Both the position numbers and the translations under genes were made by a program. Source: Candidatus Planktophila sp. (lineage in GTDB: Bacteria > Actinomycetota > Actinomycetes > Nanopelagicales > Nanopelagicaceae). From it: a stretch of 64,000 nucleotides of DNA. The DNA lies in assembly GCA_003569185.1 (NCBI GenBank), contig BGOJ01000002.1:62001-126000 (forward strand), in the 5' to 3' direction. The notes beneath the pieces were generated by a model. That model was not told the DNA's origin, searched no databases, and saw only the letters and a program-made list of their open reading frames with translations. Shown one piece after another: positions 1 through 8,865 of this stretch; the stretch's first letter is position 1, and every line of letters starts with the position of its first letter.

Positions 1-708
1 TTATCGGATTGCAGATCAGATGATCCAACAAGAACTGAGTTATTTATTGTTGAGGGTGATTCGGCTCTGGGAACCACCAAAGCTGCTAGAAACTCAGAGT
101 TTCAAGCAATCCTGCCTATTCGCGGCAAGATATTAAATGTGCAAAAGGCATCACTGTCGCAGATGCTTGAAAATAATGAGTGCGCATCAATCATTCAGGT
201 AATTGGCGCAGGTAGCGGAAAATCCTTTGATATTAATGATGCCCGGTATGGTCGCGTTATTTTGATGTCAGATGCTGATGTTGATGGTGCCCATATTCGT
301 TGCTTGCTATTAACTCTTTTTAACTCCTATATGCGCCCGTTGGTTGAGGCGGGCCGAGTATTTGCCGCTATTCCACCACTTCACCGAATTGATGTAATTG
401 GTGGCAAAAAGGGCGAGCTCCACTACACCTACACAGATGATGAGATGAAAAAAGTTATTGCGCAGTTAAAGAAGAATGGCAAGCGATGGAAGGAGCCAAT
501 CCAGCGTTATAAAGGATTAGGTGAGATGGATGCTGATCAATTACGTGAGACCACCATGGATCCAAACCATCGCACACTACGAAGAATTACTATGAAGGAT
601 GTTACAAAGGCGGAGGCGATGTTTGAATTGCTAATGGGCAATGAGGTTGCACCAAGAAAAGACTTTATTTCAAATGCAGATATTGATCGGGAGCGAATCG
701 ACGCTTAA
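1..708 (+). CDS. parE: DNA topoisomerase IV subunit B, C-terminal part (5' end outside window)
   Basis: ATPase subunit of the type IIA topoisomerase that decatenates replicated chromosomes. The open frame enters from the left edge, so only the last 235 residues are here. Visible are the TOPRIM glutamate motif EGDSALGT (about residues 18-25 of this fragment), the metal-binding DADVDGAHI (about 91-99) and the conserved QRYKGLGEMD near 166-177. The EGDSALGT form, rather than EGDSAGGS of GyrB, matches actinobacterial ParE as I know it, and a ParC/GyrA-like gene lies 1.6 kb away on the other strand. The ORF track starts at an internal Met-like GTG. The stop overlaps the convergent ABC-F gene by 4 bases. 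GyrB is the only serious alternative. Confidence 0.9.
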   Translation, partial: LSDCRSDDPTRTELFIVEGDSALGTTKAARNSEFQAILPIRGKILNVQKASLSQMLENNECASIIQVIGAGSGKSFDINDARYGRVILMSDADVDGAHIRCLLLTLFNSYMRPLVEAGRVFAAIPPLHRIDVIGGKKGELHYTYTDDEMKKVIAQLKKNGKRWKEPIQRYKGLGEMDADQLRETTMDPNHRTLRRITMKDVTKAEAMFELLMGNEVAPRKDFISNADIDRERIDA

Positions 709-2303
709 TCGATTGTAACTAGATCGAAATACTCCTCTTTCCAAAGATCTTCATCACCATCAGGTAGAAGTAGGACTCGCTCTGGTTTTAATGCTTCAAC
801 TGCGCCAGCATCATGCGAAACTAAAATCACGGCGCCCTGGTACTCAGTCAAAGCTCCTAGGATTTCCTCTCTCGATGCTGGATCTAAGTTATTTGTCGGT
901 TCATCTAGAAGTAAAACATTTGCCGCGCTAACTACTAATAATGCAAGGGCTAATCTGGTTCGCTCGCCGCCACTTAAAACCTTAACTGGTTTATGGACAT
1001 CATCACCAGTAAATAGGAATGAACCAAGAACATTACGTGCCTCAGGTTCGCGAATCTCCTTGGTTGCACTTAACATATTTTCTAAAATAGTTCGCTCATA
1101 ATCTAAAGTTTCATGCTCTTGGGCGTAGTATCCAATCTTCAAACCATGGCCAGCCTCAACATGACCGGTATCAGGCTCTAGATCTCCAGCAAGAATTCGA
1201 AGCAGCGTTGTTTTACCAGCACCATTTAATCCCAAAATGACGACCCGAGATCCCTTATCAATTGCTAACTCAACATCTGTGAAGATTTCAAGTGAGCCAT
1301 AGGATTTTGATAACTCTGAAGCGGTTATAGGAGTTTTACCGCAAGGAGAGGGAGTTGGAAATCTTAGTTTTGCAACTCGGTCATTTTTTCGTACAGCCTC
1401 TAAACCGGAGAGAAGTTGATCTGCCCTTCTAAACATAGCTCTTGCTGATGCCGCTTTATCCTTTTTCGCACGAAACTTTTCAGCTTGCTTTTGCAGTATC
1501 TCTGCTTTCTTCTCAGCAATCGCTCGCTCTTTCTTTCTTCTGTGCTCATCTGCCTCGCGTTGCTGAAGGTAGTTTTTCCAAGTCATGTTGTAAACATCAA
1601 TAACGTTGCGGTTAGCATCAAGGTAGAAAACCTTATTAACAACAGTTTCAATCAAATTAACATCGTGAGAGATGATCACCAATCCACCTGGGTACTTAAG
1701 TAGAAATTCGCGCAGCCAAACTATGGAATCAGCATCTAAATGGTTGGTTGGCTCATCCAAAATTAAGGTTTGAGCACCAGAAAATAGGATTCTGGCCAAT
1801 TCAATTCTTCGGCGTTGTCCACCAGATAAAGCGCTTAATTGCTGATCAAACAAATTATTTGGCACGCCAAGGGAGGATGCAATTGCCTCTGCCTCTGCTG
1901 CTGCGGCGTATCCTCCTGCGGTTGAAAACTCGTGCTCAACGCGGGTGTATCGCTCCATTGCTTTTTCTAACTCAGATCCTTGCGCAGTAGACATCTCCTC
2001 TTCAACAGCGCGCATCCGTTTTGAAATTAGATCTAACTCTCTGACCGAAAGAATTCGATCAATCACACTGCCTTGATCTTCACCAGTTCTAGGATCTTGA
2101 GGCAGATAACCAATTTTTCCTGTTCGGTTTACCGCACCACCTGCTGGCATGGTTTCACCAGCTAATACTTTTGCGAGTGTGGATTTACCTGCGCCATTTC
2201 TGCCAACAAAACCAATTCGATCACCATGATTGATTCGAACAGTTACATCTTTAACTAAAAGCCTGGCGGCAGCACGAAGTTCTAGGGCGTTAGTTGATAT
2301 CAA
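705..2303 (-). CDS. ABC-F family ATPase (ribosome-associated, no membrane domain)
   Basis: Soluble protein with two ABC ATPase domains and no transmembrane helices, the ABC-F (EttA/Uup/Vga-like) architecture that acts on the ribosome. Walker A motifs are GRNGAGKST (about residue 34) and GLNGAGKTT (about 357); signatures LSGGQRRRIELAR and LSGGERTRLALAL are each followed by a Walker B with LDEPTN. A basic, Lys/Arg-rich linker lies between the domains (around 240-300). It starts 6 bases after the parC stop on the same strand, so the two are probably co-transcribed. The subfamily, and whether it is a translation factor or an antibiotic-protection protein, cannot be told by reading. Confidence 0.9.
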   Translation of the reverse strand: MISTNALELRAAARLLVKDVTVRINHGDRIGFVGRNGAGKSTLAKVLAGETMPAGGAVNRTGKIGYLPQDPRTGEDQGSVIDRILSVRELDLISKRMRAVEEEMSTAQGSELEKAMERYTRVEHEFSTAGGYAAAAEAEAIASSLGVPNNLFDQQLSALSGGQRRRIELARILFSGAQTLILDEPTNHLDADSIVWLREFLLKYPGGLVIISHDVNLIETVVNKVFYLDANRNVIDVYNMTWKNYLQQREADEHRRKKERAIAEKKAEILQKQAEKFRAKKDKAASARAMFRRADQLLSGLEAVRKNDRVAKLRFPTPSPCGKTPITASELSKSYGSLEIFTDVELAIDKGSRVVILGLNGAGKTTLLRILAGDLEPDTGHVEAGHGLKIGYYAQEHETLDYERTILENMLSATKEIREPEARNVLGSFLFTGDDVHKPVKVLSGGERTRLALALLVVSAANVLLLDEPTNNLDPASREEILGALTEYQGAVILVSHDAGAVEALKPERVLLLPDGDEDLWKEEYFDLVTID

Positions 2304-2309
2304 AGTTGC

Positions 2310-3809
2310 TTATGCAACAAGGCGGGTGCGGCGAGGGGAGGCATACTTCTTTTCAATTTCAGATAACTCCTCAGACACTTTAGCTTTGATGCTCTCCTCA
2401 GTTTTTAGGATCGCAGTTAAGGTGGCGATTGTAGCCTTTAATTCCTTCGCCTCAGTTTCAAGTTCAATCTTGCTCATCTTGGTCAATCTACGAAGTGGCA
2501 TATCTAAAATATAGGTAGCTTGCTCATCACTTAATTTAAATGTCTTAATTAAGCCCGATTTTGCAACAGTTGCATCTTCGCTGGCCCTGATTAACTTAAT
2601 TACCTTATCAATATCAACAATTGCCTTTAACAAGCCATCAACAAGATTTAATCTTGCTTGGGCTTTAGCTTTTCTAAAGGCAGATCTACGACGGACTACC
2701 TCAATCCGGTGATCAATAAAGACCTGCAATAAATCCTTAAGCCCTAGGGTTAAAGGTTTGCCATTTACTAATGCCACTGCATTTATTGAGAAGGCATCCT
2801 CCATCGGGGTTAGGCGATAAAGGTTCTCTAAAACATCAGCTGCCTCATAACCATTTTTAATCTCAACTACAACCTTGGTGCCTGATTGGCCATCTGATAG
2901 ATCAACTATGTCTGAGATGCCCTGCACCTTTTTAGCTTTAACAAGATCTGCAATCTTTTCTACAATCTTTTCAGGTCCAATGTTGTATGGCAGCTCGGTA
3001 ATTACAATTCCCTGCTTACGAGCAGTCACCTTCTCAATTACCGCAGTTGCTCGAACCTTAAATGAGCCTCGACCACTTGCATATGCATCTGCTATGCCTT
3101 CTGTTGCAACTAAATAACCACCAGTTGGAAAATCAGGGGCCGGCACAATCTTCATTAATTGTTTTAAGGTGGCCTTTGGGTTTTCCATTAAGAATTTAGC
3201 AGCAGCGATAACTTCGCCAAGATTATGAGGTGCCATATTTGTTGCCATACCAACTGCAATTCCGGTGGCGCCATTTACTAATAGATTTGGAAATGCCGCA
3301 GGTAGTACCTGCGGCTCAAGAATTTGGCCATCGTAGTTGGCGCCAAAATTAACTGTGTCCTCATCAGATTCATCCACCATCATCATGGCCGATGGAGCCA
3401 AGCGGGATTCGGTATAACGCATCGCAGCCGGACCTGAATCTAGCGAACCGAAATTTCCATGACCATCAATTAATGGCAATCGCATTGAGAAACTTTGTGC
3501 CATACGAACCATTGCGTCATAAATAGCACCATCACCATGTGGGTGAAGCTTTCCCATTACATCACCAACAACTCTTGCGCACTTAACATGGCCTTTTTCT
3601 GGCCGCAGTCCCATTTCATTCATCTGGTGCAAAATTCTTCGCTGTACAGGCTTTAATCCATCACGGGCATCAGGCAATGCACGAGAGTAAATAACTGAAT
3701 ATGCATACTCTAAAAATGATTCTGACATCTCAGAGGCGACATCAATATCAATTATGCGACCAGGATTTTCACCCGCCTTTGGTGCAACTACCTTTGGTGT
3801 TTTGGCCAT
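2310..3809 (-). CDS. parC: DNA topoisomerase IV subunit A lacking the C-terminal pinwheel domain
   Basis: Breakage-reunion subunit of topoisomerase IV. The winged-helix/tower core is complete: [10 protein letters not shown] (about residues 90-99), the catalytic tyrosine in [10 protein letters not shown] (Tyr132) and the coiled-coil dimer region with the closing YASPRRTRL. The protein then stops at 499 residues, whereas actinobacterial ParC or GyrA usually runs to about 800 with a beta-pinwheel DNA-wrapping domain. There is no room for a lost 3' part, because the ABC-F gene begins 6 bases later. No GyrA box (QRRGGRG-like) is present, which supports ParC over GyrA. It is transcribed divergently from the phosphodiesterase gene. 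Confidence 0.88.
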   Translation of the reverse strand: MAKTPKVVAPKAGENPGRIIDIDVASEMSESFLEYAYSVIYSRALPDARDGLKPVQRRILHQMNEMGLRPEKGHVKCARVVGDVMGKLHPHGDGAIYDAMVRMAQSFSMRLPLIDGHGNFGSLDSGPAAMRYTESRLAPSAMMMVDESDEDTVNFGANYDGQILEPQVLPAAFPNLLVNGATGIAVGMATNMAPHNLGEVIAAAKFLMENPKATLKQLMKIVPAPDFPTGGYLVATEGIADAYASGRGSFKVRATAVIEKVTARKQGIVITELPYNIGPEKIVEKIADLVKAKKVQGISDIVDLSDGQSGTKVVVEIKNGYEAADVLENLYRLTPMEDAFSINAVALVNGKPLTLGLKDLLQVFIDHRIEVVRRRSAFRKAKAQARLNLVDGLLKAIVDIDKVIKLIRASEDATVAKSGLIKTFKLSDEQATYILDMPLRRLTKMSKIELETEAKELKATIATLTAILKTEESIKAKVSEELSEIEKKYASPRRTRLVA

Positions 3810-3860
3810 AGAGCGTATCTTGCCAATAGAAGTGTTGATTTATAGCGACCGACAAGCCAG

Positions 3861-3874
3861 ATTCATCGATGAAT
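3861..3874. promoter_or_regulatory. 14-bp perfect palindrome in divergent promoter region
   Basis: ATTCATCGATGAAT is a perfect palindrome between the divergently transcribed parC (start at 3809) and the phosphodiesterase gene (start about 3960). Position and symmetry fit a dimeric repressor site, but no regulator is identified and chance occurrence is possible. Confidence 0.25.
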
Positions 3875-3959
3875 TAACAAAATGCTAATCTTTAGGCATG
3901 CTTCTTAGATATTTTGCAACATTTAGGGCAGCGATTATTTCTTGGGAGAAAATGCCCAA

Positions 3960-5054
3960 TTGAGCAATAAAACATTTGGTTTAGCAGATCTAACTAATTC
4001 AATCTTTAATTCTCTTTCAGTAAGCCAAACAACTGACACATTGGGTATTGGCCAACTAGAACAACGCGAATGCTTAATTTTAATTGATGGCCTAGGGCAA
4101 GATGGCCTTGATCGATATGGTGATGAATTTGAAATATTTAGCCAACTAAAACAGGTTAAAAATCTATCGGCAAATTTTCCATCTACTACTGCAACTAGTC
4201 TTTCCACTCTTGGCACTGGAGTTTTACCGGGCGTGCATGGAATGTTGGGCTACACAGTTCGAGTGCCACGAAGTGATAACCGATTATTAAATGCCCTTAA
4301 ATGGGATGAACGTGTTGATCCAGTTATGTGGCAAAAGGTGCCAACTCTTTTCCAGCGTGCGGTTGCAGATGGGGTTAGCGTTACTCATGTTGCAGCAAAG
4401 CGTTATGAAGGAAGTGGTTTCACCCAAGCAGCATTACGGGGAGCAAAGTATGTTGGCGCAAATGGTATTGATGAGATGGTGTTAGCAGTTAGCTTGGCAT
4501 TAAAGGCACAACCATCTTTTGTTTACACATACTTAAATACTTTAGATGCAGCAGGCCATAGTGATGGTGTTGGTTCAGATAAGTGGATTAATGCCTTATC
4601 GCAGGTGAGTGAATTTATTAGTAAGGTGAAATCATCTGCGCCAGCAGGAACTCGAGTTTGGGTGACCTCAGATCATGGCATGGTAAATAGCACCCAGCAA
4701 CTTATTTTGGGTCAAGATAATGATTTATTAAAGAATGTGACTTTAATTGGTGGTGAGCCAAGGGCTAGACATATTTATATTAAAGAGGGTGCCGAGAGTG
4801 AAACTATTTCGCAATGGCAAGAGCAGCTTGCTGGTAAGGCACAAGTTTTAAGTAAGGAGTCGGCAATCTCCTCAGGTTTATTTGGTGAGGTCGTTTCGCA
4901 AGATTCAAGGGAGCGAATGGGAGATTTAATTGCGATTGCGCAAAATGATTTGATCTTGATCGATCCTGATCGAATTAGAGAAGAGAGTTCAATGGTTGGC
5001 CATCATGGCGGTGTTACAAAAACTGAGGTTGAGATACCGCTCTTACTTGGTTAA
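3960..5054 (+). CDS. Type I phosphodiesterase / nucleotide pyrophosphatase family protein
   Basis: Alkaline-phosphatase-superfamily hydrolase (PF01663-like) expected to cleave phosphodiester or pyrophosphate bonds with two metal ions. The first metal ligand is seen in LILIDGLG, the nucleophile threonine in FPSTTATSLSTLGTG, then NTLDAAGHSDG and SDHGMV supply further Asp/His ligands, and GHHGG comes near the C-terminus. The family is common in Actinobacteria next to sepH. I prefer the TTG at 3960, since GGGAG lies 11 bases upstream; the track start at 3942 (also TTG) has no visible ribosome binding site. The stop overlaps the convergent sepH by 4 bases. The substrate is unknown. Confidence 0.85.
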   Translation: MSNKTFGLADLTNSIFNSLSVSQTTDTLGIGQLEQRECLILIDGLGQDGLDRYGDEFEIFSQLKQVKNLSANFPSTTATSLSTLGTGVLPGVHGMLGYTVRVPRSDNRLLNALKWDERVDPVMWQKVPTLFQRAVADGVSVTHVAAKRYEGSGFTQAALRGAKYVGANGIDEMVLAVSLALKAQPSFVYTYLNTLDAAGHSDGVGSDKWINALSQVSEFISKVKSSAPAGTRVWVTSDHGMVNSTQQLILGQDNDLLKNVTLIGGEPRARHIYIKEGAESETISQWQEQLAGKAQVLSKESAISSGLFGEVVSQDSRERMGDLIAIAQNDLILIDPDRIREESSMVGHHGGVTKTEVEIPLLLG

Positions 5055-5845
5055 TCCTCATCCTTTTTGCCAAACATAATGTCATCCCAAGATGGAATTT
5101 TAATTCTTCGAGTCACGCCATCTCGTTTTTCTTCATCTTCAACATCATCAACTGCCACTAATGGTGTTGGCGCGTAAGGTGCAACATCTTCTTTAATTGA
5201 TACTAAACGAGGAGCTTCAGTTTGTGGAATGTTTCCAAAGGTTTGGGTTGCAGCCTTTGGTTTAGCTTCGCCACCAATCCATCTTGCGCCATCATCATGA
5301 GCTGAAAGGGATCTGCGACCTAAATTAAATAACCAAACTGCCTCACCCTTTGCCTCACTTGGTGAACCATCACGGAGTGGATAGTAAAGAGTTAACTCCC
5401 AATTGCCATCGGGCAGGCGCAATGTATTCCACTCAATCGTATTCATATCAACACCACGTGGTGCTAATTGATTAGCAACCGCTGTCTCTAAATATGGGGC
5501 ATGCGGTTCTCTACGAATTTGGGTGGCAAGTGCTTGGGAGATAATAAATGCTCGCTCTTGCAAAATTGGACCGGCGTAATTTTCTATTTTCTCAATTGAC
5601 CAATCAGTTGTGCGGGAGATGGAGTCAATAGTTTCACCACCTCGTAATCTTGCCTGCACCTCTTTAACTGTTGTGGTGACAACCTCTTCAATATTAGTTA
5701 CTGCAGAAAGACGTGGTTGATTTACTGTAGCTCGTAATGTGTCGGAGATTCGAAGAGAGTATTGATTTCCAACTTGATCAATCAACTCAAGCTCTGCGCC
5801 ATCGGCAGATCGCCCGGTTAAACGTAGATCGGTTGGTTCATTCAT
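5051..5845 (-). CDS. sepH: SepH-type cell division regulator (DUF3071)
   Basis: Actinobacterial FtsZ-associated division protein. The N-terminal DUF3071 region carries a helix-turn-helix-like stretch (RGGETIDSISRTTDWSIEKI, roughly residues 65-90). A variable linker follows, and the C-terminus ends in the family's short conserved patch IPSWDDIMFG. In Streptomyces and mycobacteria SepH binds FtsZ and promotes its assembly; the same role here is by homology. At 264 residues it is on the short side. I start at the ATG giving MNEPTDLRLTG, the usual family N-terminus, rather than the upstream TTG at 5863. No strong ribosome binding site is visible. Confidence 0.85.
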   Translation of the reverse strand: MNEPTDLRLTGRSADGAELELIDQVGNQYSLRISDTLRATVNQPRLSAVTNIEEVVTTTVKEVQARLRGGETIDSISRTTDWSIEKIENYAGPILQERAFIISQALATQIRREPHAPYLETAVANQLAPRGVDMNTIEWNTLRLPDGNWELTLYYPLRDGSPSEAKGEAVWLFNLGRRSLSAHDDGARWIGGEAKPKAATQTFGNIPQTEAPRLVSIKEDVAPYAPTPLVAVDDVEDEEKRDGVTRRIKIPSWDDIMFGKKDED

Positions 5846-5927
5846 GAGAGTAGATTGCCACAATTAATCGGCGGGATAAATCTGCCACACACGCTCAGCC
5901 CTTGGCTTTTCATGCTTAGATAACCTG

Positions 5928-6686
5928 GTGAGCGCAGAGTTATTAAAAATTGCAGAGTCTGTGGCCAAGGCCGCAGGTTCACATCTGATGAACCGACCAG
6001 CAACCTTTACCTTTACTGAGAAAAGTTCTGCAGTTGATTTTGCAACCCAAATGGATCAACAAGCAGAGGCTTTAATTGTTAAACAAATTCTTACTCTTCG
6101 TCCAGATGATGGAATTATTGCTGAAGAAGGTGCGGCAAAGGAGAGTAACTCTGGAATTACTTGGGTAATTGATCCATTAGATGGCACTGTTAATTACCTA
6201 TATGGATTGCCTGGTTGGAATGTTTCTGTTGCAGCCAAAGATAAAAATGGCGTTGTAGCTGGTGTGGTTTATGCACCAAGCATTAATGGATTTTGGAGTG
6301 CGACAAAAGGCGGTGGGGCTTTTTATAATGGCGAGAAGATTAAATGTAATGAACCAGTTGAGTTAAGTAAGGCACTGCTGGCAACTGGCTTTGCATATGA
6401 TTTAAATCTTCGAATTAGCCAAGGCGACACCATGGCAAAGTTATTACCAAGAATTAGAGATTTAAGAAGAAATGGTGCAGCAGCTGTTGATCTTTGTTAT
6501 GTGGCGATGGGTGCATTAGATGGTTACTTTGAAGCATCACTTAAAGAGTGGGATCATGCAGCAGGTGGCTTAATCGCAACCGAGGCCGGAGCAGTTGTCA
6601 CCGGTCCTGGCGGCGGGGCGCCAAGTAGTGAACTGGTAGTTGCCGCTGGACCTTCCCTACATGCTCAGCTTTTGCCCTTGATTTGA
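5928..6686 (+). CDS. suhB: Inositol monophosphatase family protein
   Basis: Mg-dependent, Li-sensitive phosphatase family (IMPase/FBPase superfamily). Metal-binding motifs are in order: IAEEGA (about residue 66), IDPLDGTVNY (about 86-95) and EWDHAAGGLIATEAG near 205-219. At 252 residues it is a normal single-domain protein, starting at GTG. It would remove phosphate from myo-inositol 1-phosphate, the product of the ino1 gene at 36.9 kb, though family members also act on histidinol phosphate, fructose bisphosphate or PAP, so the symbol is provisional. It is divergent from sepH, with an 82-base gap. Confidence 0.85.
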   Translation: MSAELLKIAESVAKAAGSHLMNRPATFTFTEKSSAVDFATQMDQQAEALIVKQILTLRPDDGIIAEEGAAKESNSGITWVIDPLDGTVNYLYGLPGWNVSVAAKDKNGVVAGVVYAPSINGFWSATKGGGAFYNGEKIKCNEPVELSKALLATGFAYDLNLRISQGDTMAKLLPRIRDLRRNGAAAVDLCYVAMGALDGYFEASLKEWDHAAGGLIATEAGAVVTGPGGGAPSSELVVAAGPSLHAQLLPLI

Positions 6687-6732
6687 TCTCAAATTGATCT
6701 AATCACCCCTGCTGTGGCAAGATACCCTCTCA

Positions 6733-6760
6733 TTGGAAAATAACTGATTGACCATAAAAT
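6733..6760 (+). promoter_or_regulatory. Candidate sigma70-type promoter for the rplS operon
   Basis: TTGGAA (6733-6738) and TAAAAT (6755-6760) are separated by 16 bases in the 93-base gap between suhB and rplS, with an AGGA ribosome binding site just before the rplS ATG. The boxes are a reasonable but unproven match to a housekeeping promoter. Confidence 0.3.
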
Positions 6761-6779
6761 TTAACGATTAGGACAAAAC

Positions 6780-7307
6780 ATGAACGTGTTAGATGTAGTT
6801 GATGCCGCTTCACTTCGCAAGGACATCCCATCATTTCGTTCCGGCGATGAACTAAAGGTTCACGTTCGAGTTATTGAAGGTACCAAGAGCCGTATTCAGG
6901 TTTTCCAAGGTGTTGTCATTGCACGATCTGGTTCTGGAATTCGTGAGTCATTTACTATCCGTAAAATTTCATACGGTGTTGGCGTGGAGCGAACCTTTCC
7001 AGTACACACTCCAGTAATTGAAAGAATTGAAATTGTTCGTCATGGATCAGCTCGTAGAGCAAAGCTTTACTACCTACGTAAGTTAACTGGTAAGGCAACA
7101 AAGATTAAAGAACGTCGTGGTGCTGATGGTGAAATTATTGTTGAGCCAGCCTATGTTCCACCAGTAGTTTCTAAAAAGGTTGAGGTTCCAGTAGTGGGCG
7201 AGGCTGTTGCAGTTGTTGCTGCCGCTGCCGCAGTTACTGAAGAGGTTGCACAAGCACCAGAGGTAACAACTGATGCGCCAGCTGCCGACGCCACAGCAAG
7301 CGAGTAA
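6780..7307 (+). CDS. rplS: 50S ribosomal protein L19 with long Val/Ala/Glu-rich C-terminal tail
   Basis: Large-subunit protein at the 30S-50S interface. Residues 1-115 are a canonical L19 ([58 protein letters not shown]). About 60 further residues form a low-complexity tail rich in Val, Ala, Glu, Pro and Thr, so the total of 175 far exceeds the usual 110-120. The gene leads rplS-khpA-rimM-trmD; in most Actinobacteria this first slot is rpsP (S16), and S16 in that phylum carries a similar acidic, Ala-rich tail. rpsP is absent from this window. The ATG has AGGA upstream. Confidence 0.95.
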   Translation: MNVLDVVDAASLRKDIPSFRSGDELKVHVRVIEGTKSRIQVFQGVVIARSGSGIRESFTIRKISYGVGVERTFPVHTPVIERIEIVRHGSARRAKLYYLRKLTGKATKIKERRGADGEIIVEPAYVPPVVSKKVEVPVVGEAVAVVAAAAAVTEEVAQAPEVTTDAPAADATASE

Positions 7308-7309
7308 GA

Positions 7310-7549
7310 ATGATCGACGAAGCTCTAGAACACTTAGTAAAAGGGATTGTTGATAATCCAGCTGAAGTTGTCATTACTGAAAAAAATTCACGTGGTGGCA
7401 CCACACTTGAGGTTCGAGTCCACCCAGAAGATATTGGCAAGGTAATTGGCCGCAATGGCAGAACTGCTAAAGCACTTCGCACAGTAATTAGTGCACTTGC
7501 TGGCCGCTCAGTTCGCGTAGATCTAATCGAGGCTGACGAGGTTCGTTAA
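7310..7549 (+). CDS. khpA: KH-domain RNA-binding protein KhpA (YlqC family)
   Basis: Small single KH-domain protein of 79 residues. The GxxG loop is GRNGRTAKALR (about residues 47-57), within a beta-alpha-alpha-beta KH fold ending in VRVDLIEADEV. In Gram-positive bacteria KhpA partners with KhpB/Jag and binds many transcripts, with effects on cell size. It begins 2 bases after the rplS stop and ends 1 base before rimM, so it is clearly in the translation operon, its normal position between S16 and RimM in Actinobacteria. The length is normal. Confidence 0.93.
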   Translation: MIDEALEHLVKGIVDNPAEVVITEKNSRGGTTLEVRVHPEDIGKVIGRNGRTAKALRTVISALAGRSVRVDLIEADEVR

Positions 7550-7550
7550 T

Positions 7551-8051
7551 TTGCAACTTGTCGTAGGTCGCATTGGCCGCGCACATGGAGTTTTAGGCGA
7601 AGCAACCATCGAGGTTCAAACCGATGATCCAGATATCCGGTTTCAAGTTGGTAACAAATTAACCTTAGATGATGGTCGGCAATTAACAATTAGATCAAGC
7701 CGTTGGCACAATCAAATTCTGTTGCTGGCATTTGATGGAGTTGATGATCGAAATCAAATTGAAGAGCTACGAGATCAATTAATCTCATCCGATGTTGATC
7801 TTGGCTCACTTGCACCAGGGGAGTATCACTTTCAACAGTTAATTGGCTGTGAAGTATTTCAGCAAAATGGTGAGTTAATTGGCGCAGTTGATGAGATTGT
7901 TAAATTACCTGGTCAGGATCTCTTATCGGTCAGCAGGGCAGGTGGGCAGGTGCTGATACCTATGGTTAAGCAGATTATTATTGAGATTGATGTTTTGGCC
8001 AAGAAAATTGTTGTAAATCCACCGGAGGGGTTATTAGATGTTGCAAATTGA
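7551..8051 (+). CDS. rimM: Ribosome maturation factor RimM
   Basis: 16S rRNA-processing protein that helps assemble the 30S head around S19 and S13. The N-terminal RimM barrel is recognised by LVVGRIGRAHGVLGE (residues 3-17). The C-terminal PRC barrel contains LIGCEVFQQNGELIG, GQDLLSV and VLIPMVKQIIIEID. Its 166 residues are typical. The start is a TTG directly after the khpA stop, with translational coupling likely. The 3' end overlaps trmD by 14 bases, the usual rimM-trmD arrangement. Confidence 0.93.
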   Translation: MQLVVGRIGRAHGVLGEATIEVQTDDPDIRFQVGNKLTLDDGRQLTIRSSRWHNQILLLAFDGVDDRNQIEELRDQLISSDVDLGSLAPGEYHFQQLIGCEVFQQNGELIGAVDEIVKLPGQDLLSVSRAGGQVLIPMVKQIIIEIDVLAKKIVVNPPEGLLDVAN

Positions 8052-8739
8052 TCTAATCTCAATCTTTCCAGATTACCTAAGCCCACTTAAATTATCACTG
8101 CTTGGTAAGGCACAGGATAAGGGCATAGTTTCAATCAATATTCATGATCTGCGCGAGCAAACAAATGATGTTCACCATTCAGTTGATGACACGCCATATG
8201 GCGGCGGTGCTGGCATGGTTATGTCGGCTGAGCCATGGGGTAATGCAATTGATGCAATTACAAATGATAAAGAGCAGATTGATTTGATAATTTTAACTCC
8301 AGCGGGAAAGAAGTTTAATCAACAGATGGCAGCGCAATTTTCAAAGAAATCTCACCTAGTTTTTGCCTGCGGAAGGTATGAAGGAATTGATGCCAGAGTT
8401 GGTGAGTTTTATACAGCTAAAAGTAATTTCACAGTTCATGAGGTTTCAATTGGTGATTATGTATTAGGTGGTGGTGAGGTAGCGGCGATGGTAATTATCG
8501 AGGCAACTACTAGATTAATTCCTGGTGTTTTAGGAAATCCTGATTCGTTAAAAGAGGAATCACACTCAATTACTGGAAATGATGATTTACTTTTAGTTGA
8601 GTATCCAAATTACACAAAGCCATCCAACTGGCGAGGTTTGGATGTGCCAGAGGTTTTACTCTCGGGAAATCATGGTGAGATCGCAAAGTGGCGCAAAGCG
8701 CAGGCTGAGCGTCGCACCCAGCAACTTAACAAGGAATAA
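8038..8739 (+). CDS. trmD: tRNA (guanine-37-N1)-methyltransferase TrmD
   Basis: SPOUT-class methyltransferase that uses S-adenosylmethionine to make m1G37 in tRNA and prevents frameshifting. Diagnostic segments are IFPDYLSPLKLSLLGKA, the HSVDDTPYGGGAGMVM loop (about residues 47-62), CGRYEGIDARV, the knot motif SIGDYVLGGGEVAAMV and the C-terminal PEVLLSGNHGEIAKWR. The length of 233 residues is normal. It is the last gene of the operon; no clear terminator was seen in the 123-base gap before the DUF4193 gene. Confidence 0.95.
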   Translation: MLQIDLISIFPDYLSPLKLSLLGKAQDKGIVSINIHDLREQTNDVHHSVDDTPYGGGAGMVMSAEPWGNAIDAITNDKEQIDLIILTPAGKKFNQQMAAQFSKKSHLVFACGRYEGIDARVGEFYTAKSNFTVHEVSIGDYVLGGGEVAAMVIIEATTRLIPGVLGNPDSLKEESHSITGNDDLLLVEYPNYTKPSNWRGLDVPEVLLSGNHGEIAKWRKAQAERRTQQLNKE

Positions 8740-8865
8740 TCCCGACACGCCTAGCGTTGATTAGGTACATCTATCTCCAATAGGGGATTATCCGCCCAGT
8801 TGGGGTAAGAGTTACACCAATAGAGATCGAAATAGTTTTACTTAATTTTTAAGAGGAGGTGGATG

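Noticed and set aside
2310-3809. Assigning the 499-residue protein as GyrA
   Set aside because: No GyrA box or C-terminal domain, and the neighbouring B subunit has the ParE-type EGDSALGT motif.
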